A stretch of 33,660 bases of DNA, taken from positions 1-33,660 of the forward strand of contig JAJDVM010000015.1 of NCBI GenBank assembly GCA_022826125.1, in the 5' to 3' direction. Shown in pieces: positions 17,209 to 25,552 of the stretch; position 1 is the first letter of the stretch, and each line of letters opens with the position of its first letter. Both the position numbers and the translations under genes were made by a program. The notes under the pieces were generated by a model, which worked only from the letters and a program-made list of their open reading frames with translations, searched no databases and had not been told where the DNA came from. Source of the DNA: Defluviicoccus sp. GTDB taxonomy: Bacteria > Pseudomonadota > Alphaproteobacteria > MPNO01.

Positions 17209-17222
17209 GAACCCCTGTGGCA
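17203..17222. repeat. Inverted repeat over the ffs -35 region
   Basis: TGCCAC (17203-17208) and GTGGCA (17217-17222) are perfect arms with an 8-bp spacer, overlapping the -35 of ffs and lying between ffs and nudC, which are transcribed divergently. The spacing (10 bp half-site centres about 14 apart) would suit a dimeric regulator; no specific one is recognised. Confidence 0.35.
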
Positions 17223-17276
17223 GGTTGCCCGCCGACCGCGCGCGGCCGCCGTTCCCGCATATCCTCGCCGGAGTCC

Positions 17277-18185
17277 ATGAGAGCGCCCAACCACTACGCC
17301 GATTACGGGCTCGCGCGCCACGCCGAGCGGCGCGTGGACGAGGGTTGGCTCGACGCCCAGTTCGACAACTCCGCCTGCGTGCTTCCGGTGTGGCGCTCGC
17401 GCGCCTTCGTACGGTCGGTGGAGGAGCCGCGGGTCGTCTGCTTCGAACCCGCCGAGGTCGGCGCCTTCCTCAATCAGAGGCGGGACGCCGTGTTCCTCGG
17501 GGTTAAGGAGGGAACCCCGCATTTCGCCTTCGACCTGTCCCATGTCGAGGACCCGGAGGCGCGGGCGCCCTTCGTACGGCGCGGGATCTTTGTCGACCTC
17601 CGCAGCGTCGGAACGCTTCTGCCCCCCGACGAGGGCGGCCTTCTCGCCTATGCCAAGGGCATCCTGCACTGGCACGAACGGCACCGATTCTGCGGCAATT
17701 GCGGTCAGCCGACCGAGAGCCGGGAGGCCGGGCATCTCCGCGTCTGCAGCGACCATTCATGCGGCGTGTCCCATTTCCCCCGCACCGATCCCGCGGTGAT
17801 CATGCTGATCGGCCGGGGAGACCGGGCCGTCCTCGGCCGCAAGTCGGAATGGCCGGACGGCATGTATTCCGCCCTCGCGGGGTTCGTCGAGCCGGGCGAA
17901 AGCCTGGAGGAGGCGGTCGCCCGCGAGGTCAAGGAAGAGGTGGCCATCGAGGTCGCCAATATCCGCTACCACTCCTCCCAGCCCTGGCCGTTCCCGGCCT
18001 CGCTGATGCTGGGGTTCTATGCCGACGCGCTGTCCGACGAGATCGCCTTCGACCCCGATGAGCTGGAGGACGCCCGCTGGTTCACCCGCGCCGAGCTCGA
18101 GGCGGGCGGCGCGGGGCTGGTGCGCCGCGCGCGTTCGGACTCGATCGCCCGCCGCCTGATCGACGACTGGGTGCACGGGCGCTGA
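17277..18185 (+). CDS. nudC: NAD(+) diphosphatase NudC
   Basis: A 302-residue Nudix hydrolase that splits NAD(H) to NMN(H) and AMP and can remove NAD caps from RNA. An N-terminal domain (to about 130) is followed by a zinc ribbon with C139, C142, C157 and C162, then SHFPRTDPAVI, the conserved link to the Nudix domain. The Nudix box spans about 202-224 (GFVEPGESLEEAVAREVKEE); where most have EExG, this protein has EEVA. The substrate-specificity SQPWPFPASLMLGF segment (SQPWPFPxS) is diagnostic for NudC. The start is ATG 17277 with GCCGGAG before it; the open frame extends upstream across ffs but is not used. Confidence 0.93.
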   Translation: MRAPNHYADYGLARHAERRVDEGWLDAQFDNSACVLPVWRSRAFVRSVEEPRVVCFEPAEVGAFLNQRRDAVFLGVKEGTPHFAFDLSHVEDPEARAPFVRRGIFVDLRSVGTLLPPDEGGLLAYAKGILHWHERHRFCGNCGQPTESREAGHLRVCSDHSCGVSHFPRTDPAVIMLIGRGDRAVLGRKSEWPDGMYSALAGFVEPGESLEEAVAREVKEEVAIEVANIRYHSSQPWPFPASLMLGFYADALSDEIAFDPDELEDARWFTRAELEAGGAGLVRRARSDSIARRLIDDWVHGR

Positions 18186-18194
18186 ACGGACGCC

Positions 18195-19070
18195 CTATGC
18201 GGGGTCGATAGGTTCGTTGGTCGAGCGGAAAGCGTCCGCCGGATAGGTGCCGAGGACCTTCACCTTGTGCGAGAAGAACTCGAGTTCCTCCAGCGCGAGG
18301 CGCACGTTGCGGTCCCTGGGATCGCCCTCGATATCGGCATAGAACTGGGTCGCGGCGAAATCGCCGCCCATCATGTAGCTCTCGAGCTTGGTCATGTTCA
18401 CGCCGTTGGTCGCGAAACCGCCCAGCGCCTTGTAGAGCGCGGCCGGCACGTTTCGCACCTGGAACACGAAGGTGGTCACCAGCGTCCCGTCGTCGCGCGT
18501 TCGCCGGCGCGGTGTCCTGGAGAGCACGAGGAAGCGGGTCGTATTGTGCTCCGCGTCCTCGATATTGGCCGCGAGCGAGGTGAGCCCGTAGACCTCGCCC
18601 GCGAGCGCCGAGCCGATCGCCGCCTCGCTGGGATCGCCGCGTTCGGCGATCTCGGCGGCCGCGCCGGCGGTATCGGCGTGGACGACGGGGCGGAGGTTCA
18701 TCTTGCGGATCAGCTTACGGCACTGGCCGAGGGCGTGGACATGGCTGTGGACCGTCCGGATCGTCTTCAGCGTCGCCCCTTCCGGCGCCAGCAGGTGATG
18801 GTTCACGCGGACGAAGTGTTCGCTGACGATGAAGAGTTCGGATTCCGGCATCAGGCGGTGGATGTCCGCGACCCGGCCGGCGACCGAATTCTCGATGGGA
18901 ATCATCGCATAGCGCGCGCGTCCGTCCCGCACCGCCGCGAAGGCATCCTCGAACGCCGCCGAGGGCAGGGTGGACATGGCGGGAAATATCGAGCGGCAGG
19001 CGAGCTCGGAGTAGGCGCCCGGAACGCCCTGAAAGGCAATGGTATTCCGGGGAGCTTTCGACTTGGTCAT
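18195..19070 (-). CDS. pheA: Prephenate dehydratase, monofunctional
   Basis: A 291-residue enzyme converting prephenate to phenylpyruvate in phenylalanine synthesis. The catalytic domain (about 10-185) has FQGVPGAYSE, PIENSVAGRV and the hallmark NTTRF (176-180). An ACT regulatory domain follows (about 198-275, TTFVFQVRNVPAALYKAL). It lacks a chorismate mutase domain. The Phe-binding ESRP motif of E. coli PheA appears as ESYM here. The start ATG 19070 is chosen over an upstream GTG-type extension because FQGVPGAYSE is near the N-terminus in homologues and GGGACG precedes it. It converges on nudC with nine bases between the stops. Confidence 0.94.
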   Translation of the reverse strand: MTKSKAPRNTIAFQGVPGAYSELACRSIFPAMSTLPSAAFEDAFAAVRDGRARYAMIPIENSVAGRVADIHRLMPESELFIVSEHFVRVNHHLLAPEGATLKTIRTVHSHVHALGQCRKLIRKMNLRPVVHADTAGAAAEIAERGDPSEAAIGSALAGEVYGLTSLAANIEDAEHNTTRFLVLSRTPRRRTRDDGTLVTTFVFQVRNVPAALYKALGGFATNGVNMTKLESYMMGGDFAATQFYADIEGDPRDRNVRLALEELEFFSHKVKVLGTYPADAFRSTNEPIDPA

Positions 19071-19104
19071 CTTCGTCCCGCGGTGCCGCGGCAATGGGCG
19101 GCGG

Positions 19105-19133
19105 AGTATCGATTTCGCTCCTGCCCGTGTCAA
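19105..19133 (-). promoter_or_regulatory. pheA promoter
   Basis: On the minus strand TTGACA (19133-19128), a 17-base spacer and GATACT (19110-19105) form a near-consensus sigma70 promoter. Transcription would begin about 28 bases before the pheA ATG. No attenuator-like leader peptide rich in Phe codons fits in such a short leader. Confidence 0.7.
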
Positions 19134-19168
19134 ACGCGCCCGCCCGGCCGATCGCGGGGCCTGTCAAC

Positions 19169-19198
19169 TTGCAAAGGGGAAACCCGTTCTGCTAATGA
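19169..19198 (+). promoter_or_regulatory. Candidate promoter of the cytochrome c gene
   Basis: TTGCAA (19169-19174) and TAATGA (19193-19198) are 18 bases apart, about 60 bases before the cytochrome start. It is divergent from the pheA promoter; the 190-base intergenic stretch therefore appears to hold both promoters and nothing else recognisable. Confidence 0.45.
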
Positions 19199-19260
19199 CG
19201 CTTGCGCTGCCTCGCCGCAGCCGGGCAACGGGTGGCGGGCCGTCCAAGGGAAGACGAACC

Positions 19261-19803
19261 ATGTCGGCAATGTTCTTCAACAAGGTCGCGGGCGCGGGGC
19301 TGCTTGTCGCCCTGGTGCTGGTCGCGATCAGCACCATCGGCAACGCGCTCGTCCACCCTCGGGACAGCGACGAGGGCGCGGCGGTCGTAACGGCCGCGGC
19401 GAAGCCCGAGGCCGCGCCCAAGGCGTCAGAACCCGCCGAGCCGCCGGTGCAGATCGCCGCGCTGATCGGAACCGCCGACCCGGCGGCGGGGACGAAGGTG
19501 TTCAAGAAGTGCCGCTCCTGTCACACGGTCGATAAGGGCGGCAAGAACAAGATCGGCCCCAATTTGTGGGATGTCGTGAATTCGGAGGCTGGCAAGCGGC
19601 CCGGGTTCTCCTATTCCAAGGCGATGGCTGCGAAGGGCGGGACGTGGACCTACGAGACCCTCGGCGCCTTCCTGGCCAAGCCCAAGAAATACTTGCCGGG
19701 GACCAAGATGGCCTTTGCCGGGCTCAAGAAAGCGAAGGACCGGGCCGCGGTGATCGCCTATCTCCGGTCGTTGAGCGATTCGCCGGCGCCGCTCCCTCAG
19801 TAG
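19261..19803 (+). CDS. Membrane-anchored class I cytochrome c (CycM/c552-like)
   Basis: A 180-residue protein. An uncleaved N-terminal anchor (about 11-30, GAGLLVALVLVAISTIGNAL) is followed by an Ala/Pro/Glu-rich flexible linker (38-65) and a mitochondrial-type cytochrome c domain. Heme attachment is CRSCH (C84, C87, H88) and the probable axial ligand is M150 in PGTKMAF; KIGPNLWDVV and GFSYSKAM are typical of the c2/CycM group. Such proteins carry electrons from the bc1 complex to an aa3-type oxidase while tethered to the inner membrane. The start ATG 19261 has AAGGGAAGACGAACC before it. Position next to pheA is common in alphaproteobacteria. Confidence 0.9.
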   Translation: MSAMFFNKVAGAGLLVALVLVAISTIGNALVHPRDSDEGAAVVTAAAKPEAAPKASEPAEPPVQIAALIGTADPAAGTKVFKKCRSCHTVDKGGKNKIGPNLWDVVNSEAGKRPGFSYSKAMAAKGGTWTYETLGAFLAKPKKYLPGTKMAFAGLKKAKDRAAVIAYLRSLSDSPAPLPQ

Positions 19804-19837
19804 CGCCGGTTCCGCCGCCGTAGGATCGCGGCGCGCG

Positions 19838-20626
19838 ATGGCCGATATTTGCCCGCAAGACTATATCGACTTCGCCCATGCGCTCGCCGATGCCAGCGGC
19901 GAAGCGATCCGACGCCATTTCCGGACGCCCGTACCGGTGGAGGACAAGGCCGATGCCTCGCCGGTGACCGTCGCCGACCGCGAGGCCGAGTCCGCCATGC
20001 GGGCGATGATCGCCGAACGGTACCCGTCGCATGGAATCGTCGGCGAGGAATACGGCAACCGGGGCGGGAAAGGCGCCGACGTCTGGGTGCTGGATCCGAT
20101 CGACGGCACCCGGGCGTTCATCGCGGGAAAGCCGATCTTCGGCACCCTGATCGCCCTTCTCCGTGACGGCAGGCCCGTGCTCGGCATTATCGACCAGCCC
20201 GTGCTCCGCGAACGCTGGATCGGCGCCGCTGGAACCGCGTCGCGCTTTTGCGGCGACCCGATCCGGACGCGATCCTGCGCCGGCATCGATCGGGCCATCC
20301 TGAACACCACCTCGCCCGACCTCTTCCATGGCGCGGACCGCGAGGCGTTCCGGCGCCTGTCCCCGCGCGTGCGCAGCACGCTCTATGGCGGGGATTGCTA
20401 CGCTTACGGGCTGCTGGCCGCCGGCCATATCGACCTCGTGGTCGAGGCGGGGCTGAAAACCTACGACTACTGTGCGCTGGTCCCCGTCGTCGAGGGCGCG
20501 GGCGGGTGCATCAGCGATTGGGAAGGCAACGCGCTCCGGGCCGGATCGGACGGCCGGGTGATCGCGGCCGGCGACCGGCGGGTTCACGCGGTGGCCTTGG
20601 AATTGCTGTCCGGCGGCACCAACTAG
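19838..20626 (+). CDS. hisN: Inositol monophosphatase family protein, probable histidinol-phosphatase HisN
   Basis: A 262-residue magnesium-dependent phosphatase. Metal ligands are E70/E71 (IVGEEYG) and D86 and D89 in WVLDPIDGTRAFIAGKP; the C-terminal Asp lies in TYDYCALVPVVEGAGG, and ISDWEGN is also conserved. The DPIDGTRAFI-GKP form, with K98 and a tight loop, is closer to bacterial HisN (histidinol-phosphatase) than to SuhB or CysQ. HisN makes histidinol in histidine synthesis. No other his gene is near, so the assignment relies on sequence only. It follows the cytochrome c gene after 34 bases and may be cotranscribed with it. Confidence 0.8.
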   Translation: MADICPQDYIDFAHALADASGEAIRRHFRTPVPVEDKADASPVTVADREAESAMRAMIAERYPSHGIVGEEYGNRGGKGADVWVLDPIDGTRAFIAGKPIFGTLIALLRDGRPVLGIIDQPVLRERWIGAAGTASRFCGDPIRTRSCAGIDRAILNTTSPDLFHGADREAFRRLSPRVRSTLYGGDCYAYGLLAAGHIDLVVEAGLKTYDYCALVPVVEGAGGCISDWEGNALRAGSDGRVIAAGDRRVHAVALELLSGGTN

Positions 20627-20648
20627 GGTCGGGTGACGGCAAGCCCGC

Positions 20649-20677
20649 TTGAAGGCGTCCGCCTGCGTGCACACAAT
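20649..20677 (+). promoter_or_regulatory. Candidate yej operon promoter
   Basis: TTGAAG (20649-20654), a 17-base spacer and CACAAT (20672-20677) give a reasonable sigma70-type promoter about 36 bases before the first yejA start, in the only gap (87 bases) upstream of the operon. Confidence 0.5.
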
Positions 20678-20695
20678 CGCGCTCCGCGCAGGCGG
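20659..20695. repeat. Inverted repeat flanking the yej -10 element, possible operator
   Basis: CCGCCTGCG (20659-20667) and CGCAGGCGG (20687-20695) are perfect 9-bp arms with a 19-bp spacer holding the candidate -10. The left arm lies in the promoter spacer and the right arm just downstream of the expected start, so the pair is better placed as a DNA operator than as an RNA hairpin. Confidence 0.4.
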
Positions 20696-20713
20696 CGCCC
20701 GGAGAGGAATGCC

Positions 20714-22570
20714 ATGCAGAGCTTGGGGTGGATCGCGACCCGCGGCGCAGGCGTCCTGGCAGGGACGATGCTCTTGCTGTCCGGCGCGGCGGCGGCCGAA
20801 AAGGTCGTCAAGCGCCACGGCCTTACCCTGGTGGGCGCCCTGGGATACCCCGCCGACTTCGCCCATCGCGGCTATGCAAACCCGCACGCGCCCAAAGGCG
20901 GGTCGGTCAGGCTGCATGCGATCGGCTCCTTCGACAGCTTCAACCCCTATATCGTCAAGGGCGACTCCGCGAGCCTGCGCTTCGTCGTCGAGACGCTGAT
21001 GACCTCGCCCATGGACGAGATTTCCGCCGAGTACGGGCTGATCGCCGAGACCGTTGAGGTCCCCGAGGACCTGTCTTACGTGATCTACAATCTCCGGCCC
21101 GAGGCGCGGTTCCATGACGGCAAGCCGGTGACGGCGGACGATGTCATCTTCAGCTTCAACGCGCTCCGCGAGCAGGGCCGGCCCTTCTACCGCTTCTATT
21201 ACCGCAACATCGCGAAGGCGGAACGGCTCGGCCGGCACCGGGTGAAGTTCCATTTCACCGGTCCGCCCAACCGCGAGCTGCCGCAAATAACCGGCCAGCT
21301 TCCCGTCCTGCCGAAGCATTACTGGGAAGGCCGCTCGTTCGGCCAGACTACTCTCGAGCCGCCTCTCGGCAGCGGCCCCTACCGGATCGCCCGCTTCGAA
21401 GCGGGCCGGTTCGTCGAGTTCGAGCGGGTCAAGGACTATTGGGGCGAGAGGCTCCCGATCAACCGCGGCATGAACAACTTCGACCGCATGCGCATCGACT
21501 ATTACCGCGACCGGACGGTGGCGCTGGAGGCGTTCAAGGCGAACGAATACGACTACCGCACGGAAAACTCGTCCAAGGACTGGGCGACCGGTTACCGTTT
21601 TCCCGCTGCCGCCGCCGGGCTGGTGCATACCGAACAGGTGCGCCATGCGCGGCCGACGGGGATGCAGTCCTTCGCCTTCAACCTCAGGCGGGCCAAATTC
21701 CAGGATATCCGGGTGCGCGAGGCGATCGGGCTCGCCTTCGACTTCAACTGGTCGAACAGGAATCTGTTCTATGGCCAGTACAGCCGGACGACGAGCTTCT
21801 TCTCCAACTCCGAGCTCGTCGCTAGGGGCCTCCCCGGACCCGCAGAGAAAGCGTTGCTGGAGCCGTTCCGCGGCAAGATCCCCGCTGCCGTGTTCACTAA
21901 GGAGTTTAAGCCGCCCGAAACGGACGGATCGGGCAATATCCGGCGCAACCTGCGCCGCGCCGTGCGGCTCCTCAAATCCGCATCCTGGGCGATCGAGAAC
22001 GGCCGGCTGACCCATGCGGCGACCGGCGAGAAGATGGAGATCGAGTTCCTGCTGGTGAGCCCCGCCTTTGAGCGTGTGGTCGCCCCGTACATCCGCAACC
22101 TCAAGCGGCTCGGCATCGAGGGGCGCATCCGGGTGGTCGATTCGTCCCAATATATCAACCGTCTGAACGGTTTCGATTTCGACATGGCGATCGCGAGCTG
22201 GGGCCAGTCCGACTCGCCCGGCAACGAGCAGCGCGACTTCTGGAGCTCGGACGCCGCCGGCCGCCAGGGCAGCCGCAACCTCGTGGGCATCCGCAACCCG
22301 GTCGTCGACGCCCTGATCGAAAAGCTGATCGCCGCGCCCGACCGTGCCCGGCTGGTTGCCGCGACGCGCGCGCTCGACCGGGTGCTGCTGTGGAACCACT
22401 ACGTCATCCCGCAATGGCACATCCGCTTCGACCGGATCGCCTATTGGGACAAGTTCGGCAAGCCGGCCAGGAGCCCCAAATACGGCAACGACCTGATGAG
22501 CTGGTGGGTCGATGCCAGCAAGGCGGCGAGCCTCGACGAGCGCAAACGCAAGCTGGGCGACGCCCGGTGA
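20714..22570 (+). CDS. yejA: YejA-type peptide ABC transporter substrate-binding protein, first copy
   Basis: A 618-residue family 5 extracellular solute-binding protein. A signal peptide ends near residue 28 (LLLSGAAAA-EK). Typical segments are YPADFAHRGYANPHAPKGGSV, LRPEARFHDGKPVTADDVIFSF, PLGSGPYRIARFEAGR and the C-terminal RALDRVLLWNHYVIPQWH, all matching the YejA branch. It binds peptides or microcin-like or muropeptide ligands in the periplasm for YejBEF. ATG 20714 is preceded by GGAGAGGA five bases away, a strong site. It ends in a GTGA overlap with a second paralogue, and the two share clear similarity over their whole length. Confidence 0.9.
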   Translation: MQSLGWIATRGAGVLAGTMLLLSGAAAAEKVVKRHGLTLVGALGYPADFAHRGYANPHAPKGGSVRLHAIGSFDSFNPYIVKGDSASLRFVVETLMTSPMDEISAEYGLIAETVEVPEDLSYVIYNLRPEARFHDGKPVTADDVIFSFNALREQGRPFYRFYYRNIAKAERLGRHRVKFHFTGPPNRELPQITGQLPVLPKHYWEGRSFGQTTLEPPLGSGPYRIARFEAGRFVEFERVKDYWGERLPINRGMNNFDRMRIDYYRDRTVALEAFKANEYDYRTENSSKDWATGYRFPAAAAGLVHTEQVRHARPTGMQSFAFNLRRAKFQDIRVREAIGLAFDFNWSNRNLFYGQYSRTTSFFSNSELVARGLPGPAEKALLEPFRGKIPAAVFTKEFKPPETDGSGNIRRNLRRAVRLLKSASWAIENGRLTHAATGEKMEIEFLLVSPAFERVVAPYIRNLKRLGIEGRIRVVDSSQYINRLNGFDFDMAIASWGQSDSPGNEQRDFWSSDAAGRQGSRNLVGIRNPVVDALIEKLIAAPDRARLVAATRALDRVLLWNHYVIPQWHIRFDRIAYWDKFGKPARSPKYGNDLMSWWVDASKAASLDERKRKLGDAR

Positions 22571-24405
22571 GGGCCGCCCTTCTCCGCTGCGCGGGCGCGG
22601 CGATGCTGGCGTTGTGCGCCTCCCAGGCGCCCGCCGCCGCGGTCAAGGTCAGTCACGGCGTCTCGGTTTTCGGCGACCTAAAATACGGCGCCGACTTCGC
22701 GCATTTCGACTACGTAAACCCGGACGCGCCCAAGGGCGGGACGCTCAAGCTCTGGGGGCTCGATACGTTCGAGACCCTCAACCCCTTCATCCTCAAGGGC
22801 CGGAAGGAGGCGTGGAACGCGCTCGTATTCGACACGCTGATGGCGCGCGCCTTCGACGAGCCGGATGCGCTTTACGGCCTCGTGGCCGGGGCGGTCGAGA
22901 TCCCGGACGCGGGCGGCTGGGTCGCCTTCCGGCTCAGGCCGGAGGCCCGGTTCCACGACGGCACCCCGATCACGGCGGAAGATGTCGCATTCACCTTCCG
23001 AACGCTGGTCGAGAAAGGACATCCGCAGTTCCGCATCCTGTTCCGCGATGTGGCCGGGGTCGAGGCGGTCGACCGCCACAAGGTCCGGTTCGACTTCAAG
23101 CCTGGCCGGCACCGCGACCTTCCGGTCCAGCTCGCGGCGCTGCCGGTTCTGTCGAAGACGTATTTCGCCACGGTCGCGTTCGAGAAAACGACCTTTACCC
23201 CGCCGCTTTCCAGCGGTCCCTACCGCGTCGCCAAGGCGGAGCCCGGCCGGTCGGTGACCTATGAGCGGGTGGCCGACTACTGGGCGCGCGACCTGCCGGT
23301 CAACCGCGGGCGCTACAATTTCGACCGGATCAAAATCGACTATTACCGCGACCGGGACATCGCCTTCGAGGCCATTTTCGCCGGGCAGTACGACTTCCGC
23401 GAGGAGTTCACGTCGCGGAGCTGGGCGACCCAGTACGACAAGCCGCCGGTGCGCAAGGGGCTGATGGTGCGCGAAGCGCTGCCGGACGAGACGCCGTCCG
23501 GCGTGCAGGCGTTCTTCTTCAATCTCCGGCGCGACAAGTTCAAGGACCGCCGCGTGCGCCGCGCGCTCGACCTCGCGTTCGATTTCGAGTGGACCAACAA
23601 GAACCTGTTCTTCGGGCTCTACGACCGCACCAACTCGATGTTCGAGAACTCCCCGCTCGCCGCCCACGCGCCGCCGAGCGAGGCCGAGCTTGCCCTGCTG
23701 GGGCCGTTGCGCGGCAAGGTCCCCAAAGAGGTCTTCGTCCACCCCTACACGGCCAACGTCACCGACGGCAGCGGCAAAATCCGCCGCTCGCTCCGCAAGG
23801 CCGCCCGGTTGCTGCGCGAGGCCGGCTTTCGGGTGAAGGACGGGAAATTGCTGGATTCTTCCGGCAAGCCGCTGACGATCGAATTCCTGTTGTTCGAAGC
23901 CTCGTTCAACCGCATCGTTGCGCCCTATATCGCCAATCTCAAACGGCTCGGGATCGAGGCGGCAATCCGCATCGTCGATGCGGCCAATTTCAAGTATCGC
24001 ACCGATCACTACGACTTCGATGTGGTCATCCGGCGCTACGTGCAGCCACTGACGCCCGGGCTGGAGCAGCGCAACTTCTTCGGTTCGGCGAGTGCCGGCA
24101 CCCCGGGATCGTTCAATATCGGCGGTATCGAGGATCCGGCGGTCGACGTGCTGATCGAGAAGATCATCGGGGCGACCTCGCGCGCCGAACTGACGACAGC
24201 GGTGCGGGCGCTCGACCGCGTGCTGATGTGGAACAACTACACCGTGCCGCAGTGGTTCAAAGGCATGCACCATATCGCTTACTGGAACAAGTTCGACCGC
24301 CCGGCGACCAAGCCCCGCTTCGCCCGGGGCGTCGTCGACACATGGTGGTTCAATCCCGAAAAGGCGGCGATGATCGCGGCGGGGAAAGCGCCGCCCAAAC
24401 CGTGA
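22567..24405 (+). CDS. yejA: YejA-type peptide ABC transporter substrate-binding protein, second copy
   Basis: A 612-residue paralogue of the preceding gene. It starts with GTG in a four-base overlap; MRAALLRCAGAAMLALCASQ is the signal peptide, cleaved near APAAA-VK. The C in LALC is not a proper lipobox. Shared blocks are YGADFAHFDYVNPDAPKGGT, LRPEARFHDGTPITAEDVAF, PLSSGPYRVAKAEPGRSVTY and RALDRVLMWNNYTVPQW. By eye fewer than half the positions are identical, so this is an old duplication with probable change of ligand. Residues around the pocket (for example VQAFFFNLRRDKFKDRRVRR against MQSFAFNLRRAKFQDIRVRE) are well kept. It is 28 bases upstream of yejB. Confidence 0.9.
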   Translation: MRAALLRCAGAAMLALCASQAPAAAVKVSHGVSVFGDLKYGADFAHFDYVNPDAPKGGTLKLWGLDTFETLNPFILKGRKEAWNALVFDTLMARAFDEPDALYGLVAGAVEIPDAGGWVAFRLRPEARFHDGTPITAEDVAFTFRTLVEKGHPQFRILFRDVAGVEAVDRHKVRFDFKPGRHRDLPVQLAALPVLSKTYFATVAFEKTTFTPPLSSGPYRVAKAEPGRSVTYERVADYWARDLPVNRGRYNFDRIKIDYYRDRDIAFEAIFAGQYDFREEFTSRSWATQYDKPPVRKGLMVREALPDETPSGVQAFFFNLRRDKFKDRRVRRALDLAFDFEWTNKNLFFGLYDRTNSMFENSPLAAHAPPSEAELALLGPLRGKVPKEVFVHPYTANVTDGSGKIRRSLRKAARLLREAGFRVKDGKLLDSSGKPLTIEFLLFEASFNRIVAPYIANLKRLGIEAAIRIVDAANFKYRTDHYDFDVVIRRYVQPLTPGLEQRNFFGSASAGTPGSFNIGGIEDPAVDVLIEKIIGATSRAELTTAVRALDRVLMWNNYTVPQWFKGMHHIAYWNKFDRPATKPRFARGVVDTWWFNPEKAAMIAAGKAPPKP

Positions 24406-24433
24406 TGCCGGCGCCAGGCGGAGCCCTTTCCGG

Positions 24434-25552
24434 ATGCTGAGCTATATCGTCCGGCGCCTGCTGCTGATGATCCCGACCCTTGCCGGGATCATGGTCATCA
24501 ACTTCCTGATCATCCAGGTCGCGCCCGGCGGGCCGGTCGAGCAGATCATCGCCGAGGTCACCGGCACCAGCGTCGCGCCGACCAGCCGTTTCGGCGGCGG
24601 GGGCGGCACCGAGACCGGAGCCTCGCCGTCCGCCGCGCAGGCCGACGCGGCGTCTTCCGCGGTGACCAGCAAGTACCGCGGCGCGCGCGGGCTCGACCCC
24701 GAGTTCATCGCCCAGCTCGAAAAGCAGTTCGGTTTCGACAAGCCGATGCATGAGCGCTTCGTGCTGATGATGGGGAATTTCCTCACCTTCGACTTCGGCA
24801 CCAGCTATTTCCGCGACGAAACCGTGGTCAACCTGGTTCTGGAGAAGATGCCGGTCTCGATCTCGCTCGGCCTCTGGTCCACGCTGATCCTCTATATCGT
24901 CTGCATCCCGCTCGGCATCCGCAAGGCGGTGAAGGACGGGACCCGCTTCGACCTGTGGACGACCATCGTGATGACCGTCGGCTTCGCCACGCCGTCGTTC
25001 GTGCTGGCGGTGCTGCTGATCGTCTTCTTCGCCGGCGGCAGCTTCCTCGACTGGTTCCCGTTGCGCGGCCTGACGTCGGAGAATTTCGACGAGCTCGGCT
25101 TTTTCGGCCAGATCGCCGACTATTTCTGGCATCTGGCGCTGCCGCTGGTCTCGCTGGTCGCGGGCGGTTTTCTCGCGCTCAGCCTGCTCACCAAGAACTC
25201 CTATCTCGACCAGATCAACATGCAGTACGTGCTGACCGCGCGGGCCAAGGGGCTGACCGAGCGCCGGGTGCTCTACGGCCACGTATTCCGCAACGCGATG
25301 CTGATCGTGATCGCGAGCTTTCCGGGGGTCTTCGTCGGCATCCTGTTCACCGGATCGCTCCTGATCGAGGTGATTTTCTCGCTCGACGGGCTCGGGCTGC
25401 TGGGCTTCGAGGCGCTCATCAAGCGCGACTACCCGATCGTCTTCGCGACCACCTATTTCTTTACCCTTCTGGGCCTGGCGATGCGGCTTGCGGGCGACCT
25501 GACCTACACCATCGTCGACCCGCGCATCGATTTCGAGGTGCGCGGTGGCTGA
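24434..25552 (+). CDS. yejB: Peptide ABC transporter permease YejB
   Basis: A 372-residue inner-membrane permease. MLSYIVRRLLLMIPTLAGIM is the classic YejB/DppB-type first helix, followed by a long periplasmic loop (about 40-100, Gly/Ser/Ala-rich then ARGLDPEFIAQLEKQFGF), a second helix region from about 140, and the EAA loop LTARAKGLTERRVLYGHVFRNA that contacts the ATPase. DPRIDFEVRGG closes the protein as in YejB homologues. It overlaps yejE by eight bases. Confidence 0.94.
   Translation: MLSYIVRRLLLMIPTLAGIMVINFLIIQVAPGGPVEQIIAEVTGTSVAPTSRFGGGGGTETGASPSAAQADAASSAVTSKYRGARGLDPEFIAQLEKQFGFDKPMHERFVLMMGNFLTFDFGTSYFRDETVVNLVLEKMPVSISLGLWSTLILYIVCIPLGIRKAVKDGTRFDLWTTIVMTVGFATPSFVLAVLLIVFFAGGSFLDWFPLRGLTSENFDELGFFGQIADYFWHLALPLVSLVAGGFLALSLLTKNSYLDQINMQYVLTARAKGLTERRVLYGHVFRNAMLIVIASFPGVFVGILFTGSLLIEVIFSLDGLGLLGFEALIKRDYPIVFATTYFFTLLGLAMRLAGDLTYTIVDPRIDFEVRGG

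Noticed and set aside
17142-17276. Upstream extension of nudC to 347 residues
   Set aside because: It would translate part of the SRP RNA gene and its promoter; ATG 17277 has a good ribosome-binding site.
19724-22420. 898-codon open frame on the minus strand opposite hisN and yejA
   Set aside because: It is the mirror frame of high-GC coding DNA; the plus-strand proteins show family motifs, while the antisense product is an Asp/Arg/Val/Pro-rich sequence without any domain.
22567-22650. Lipoprotein signal in the second YejA (Cys in LALC)
   Set aside because: The residue before Cys is Leu, not Gly/Ala/Ser, and a normal AAA cleavage site follows.
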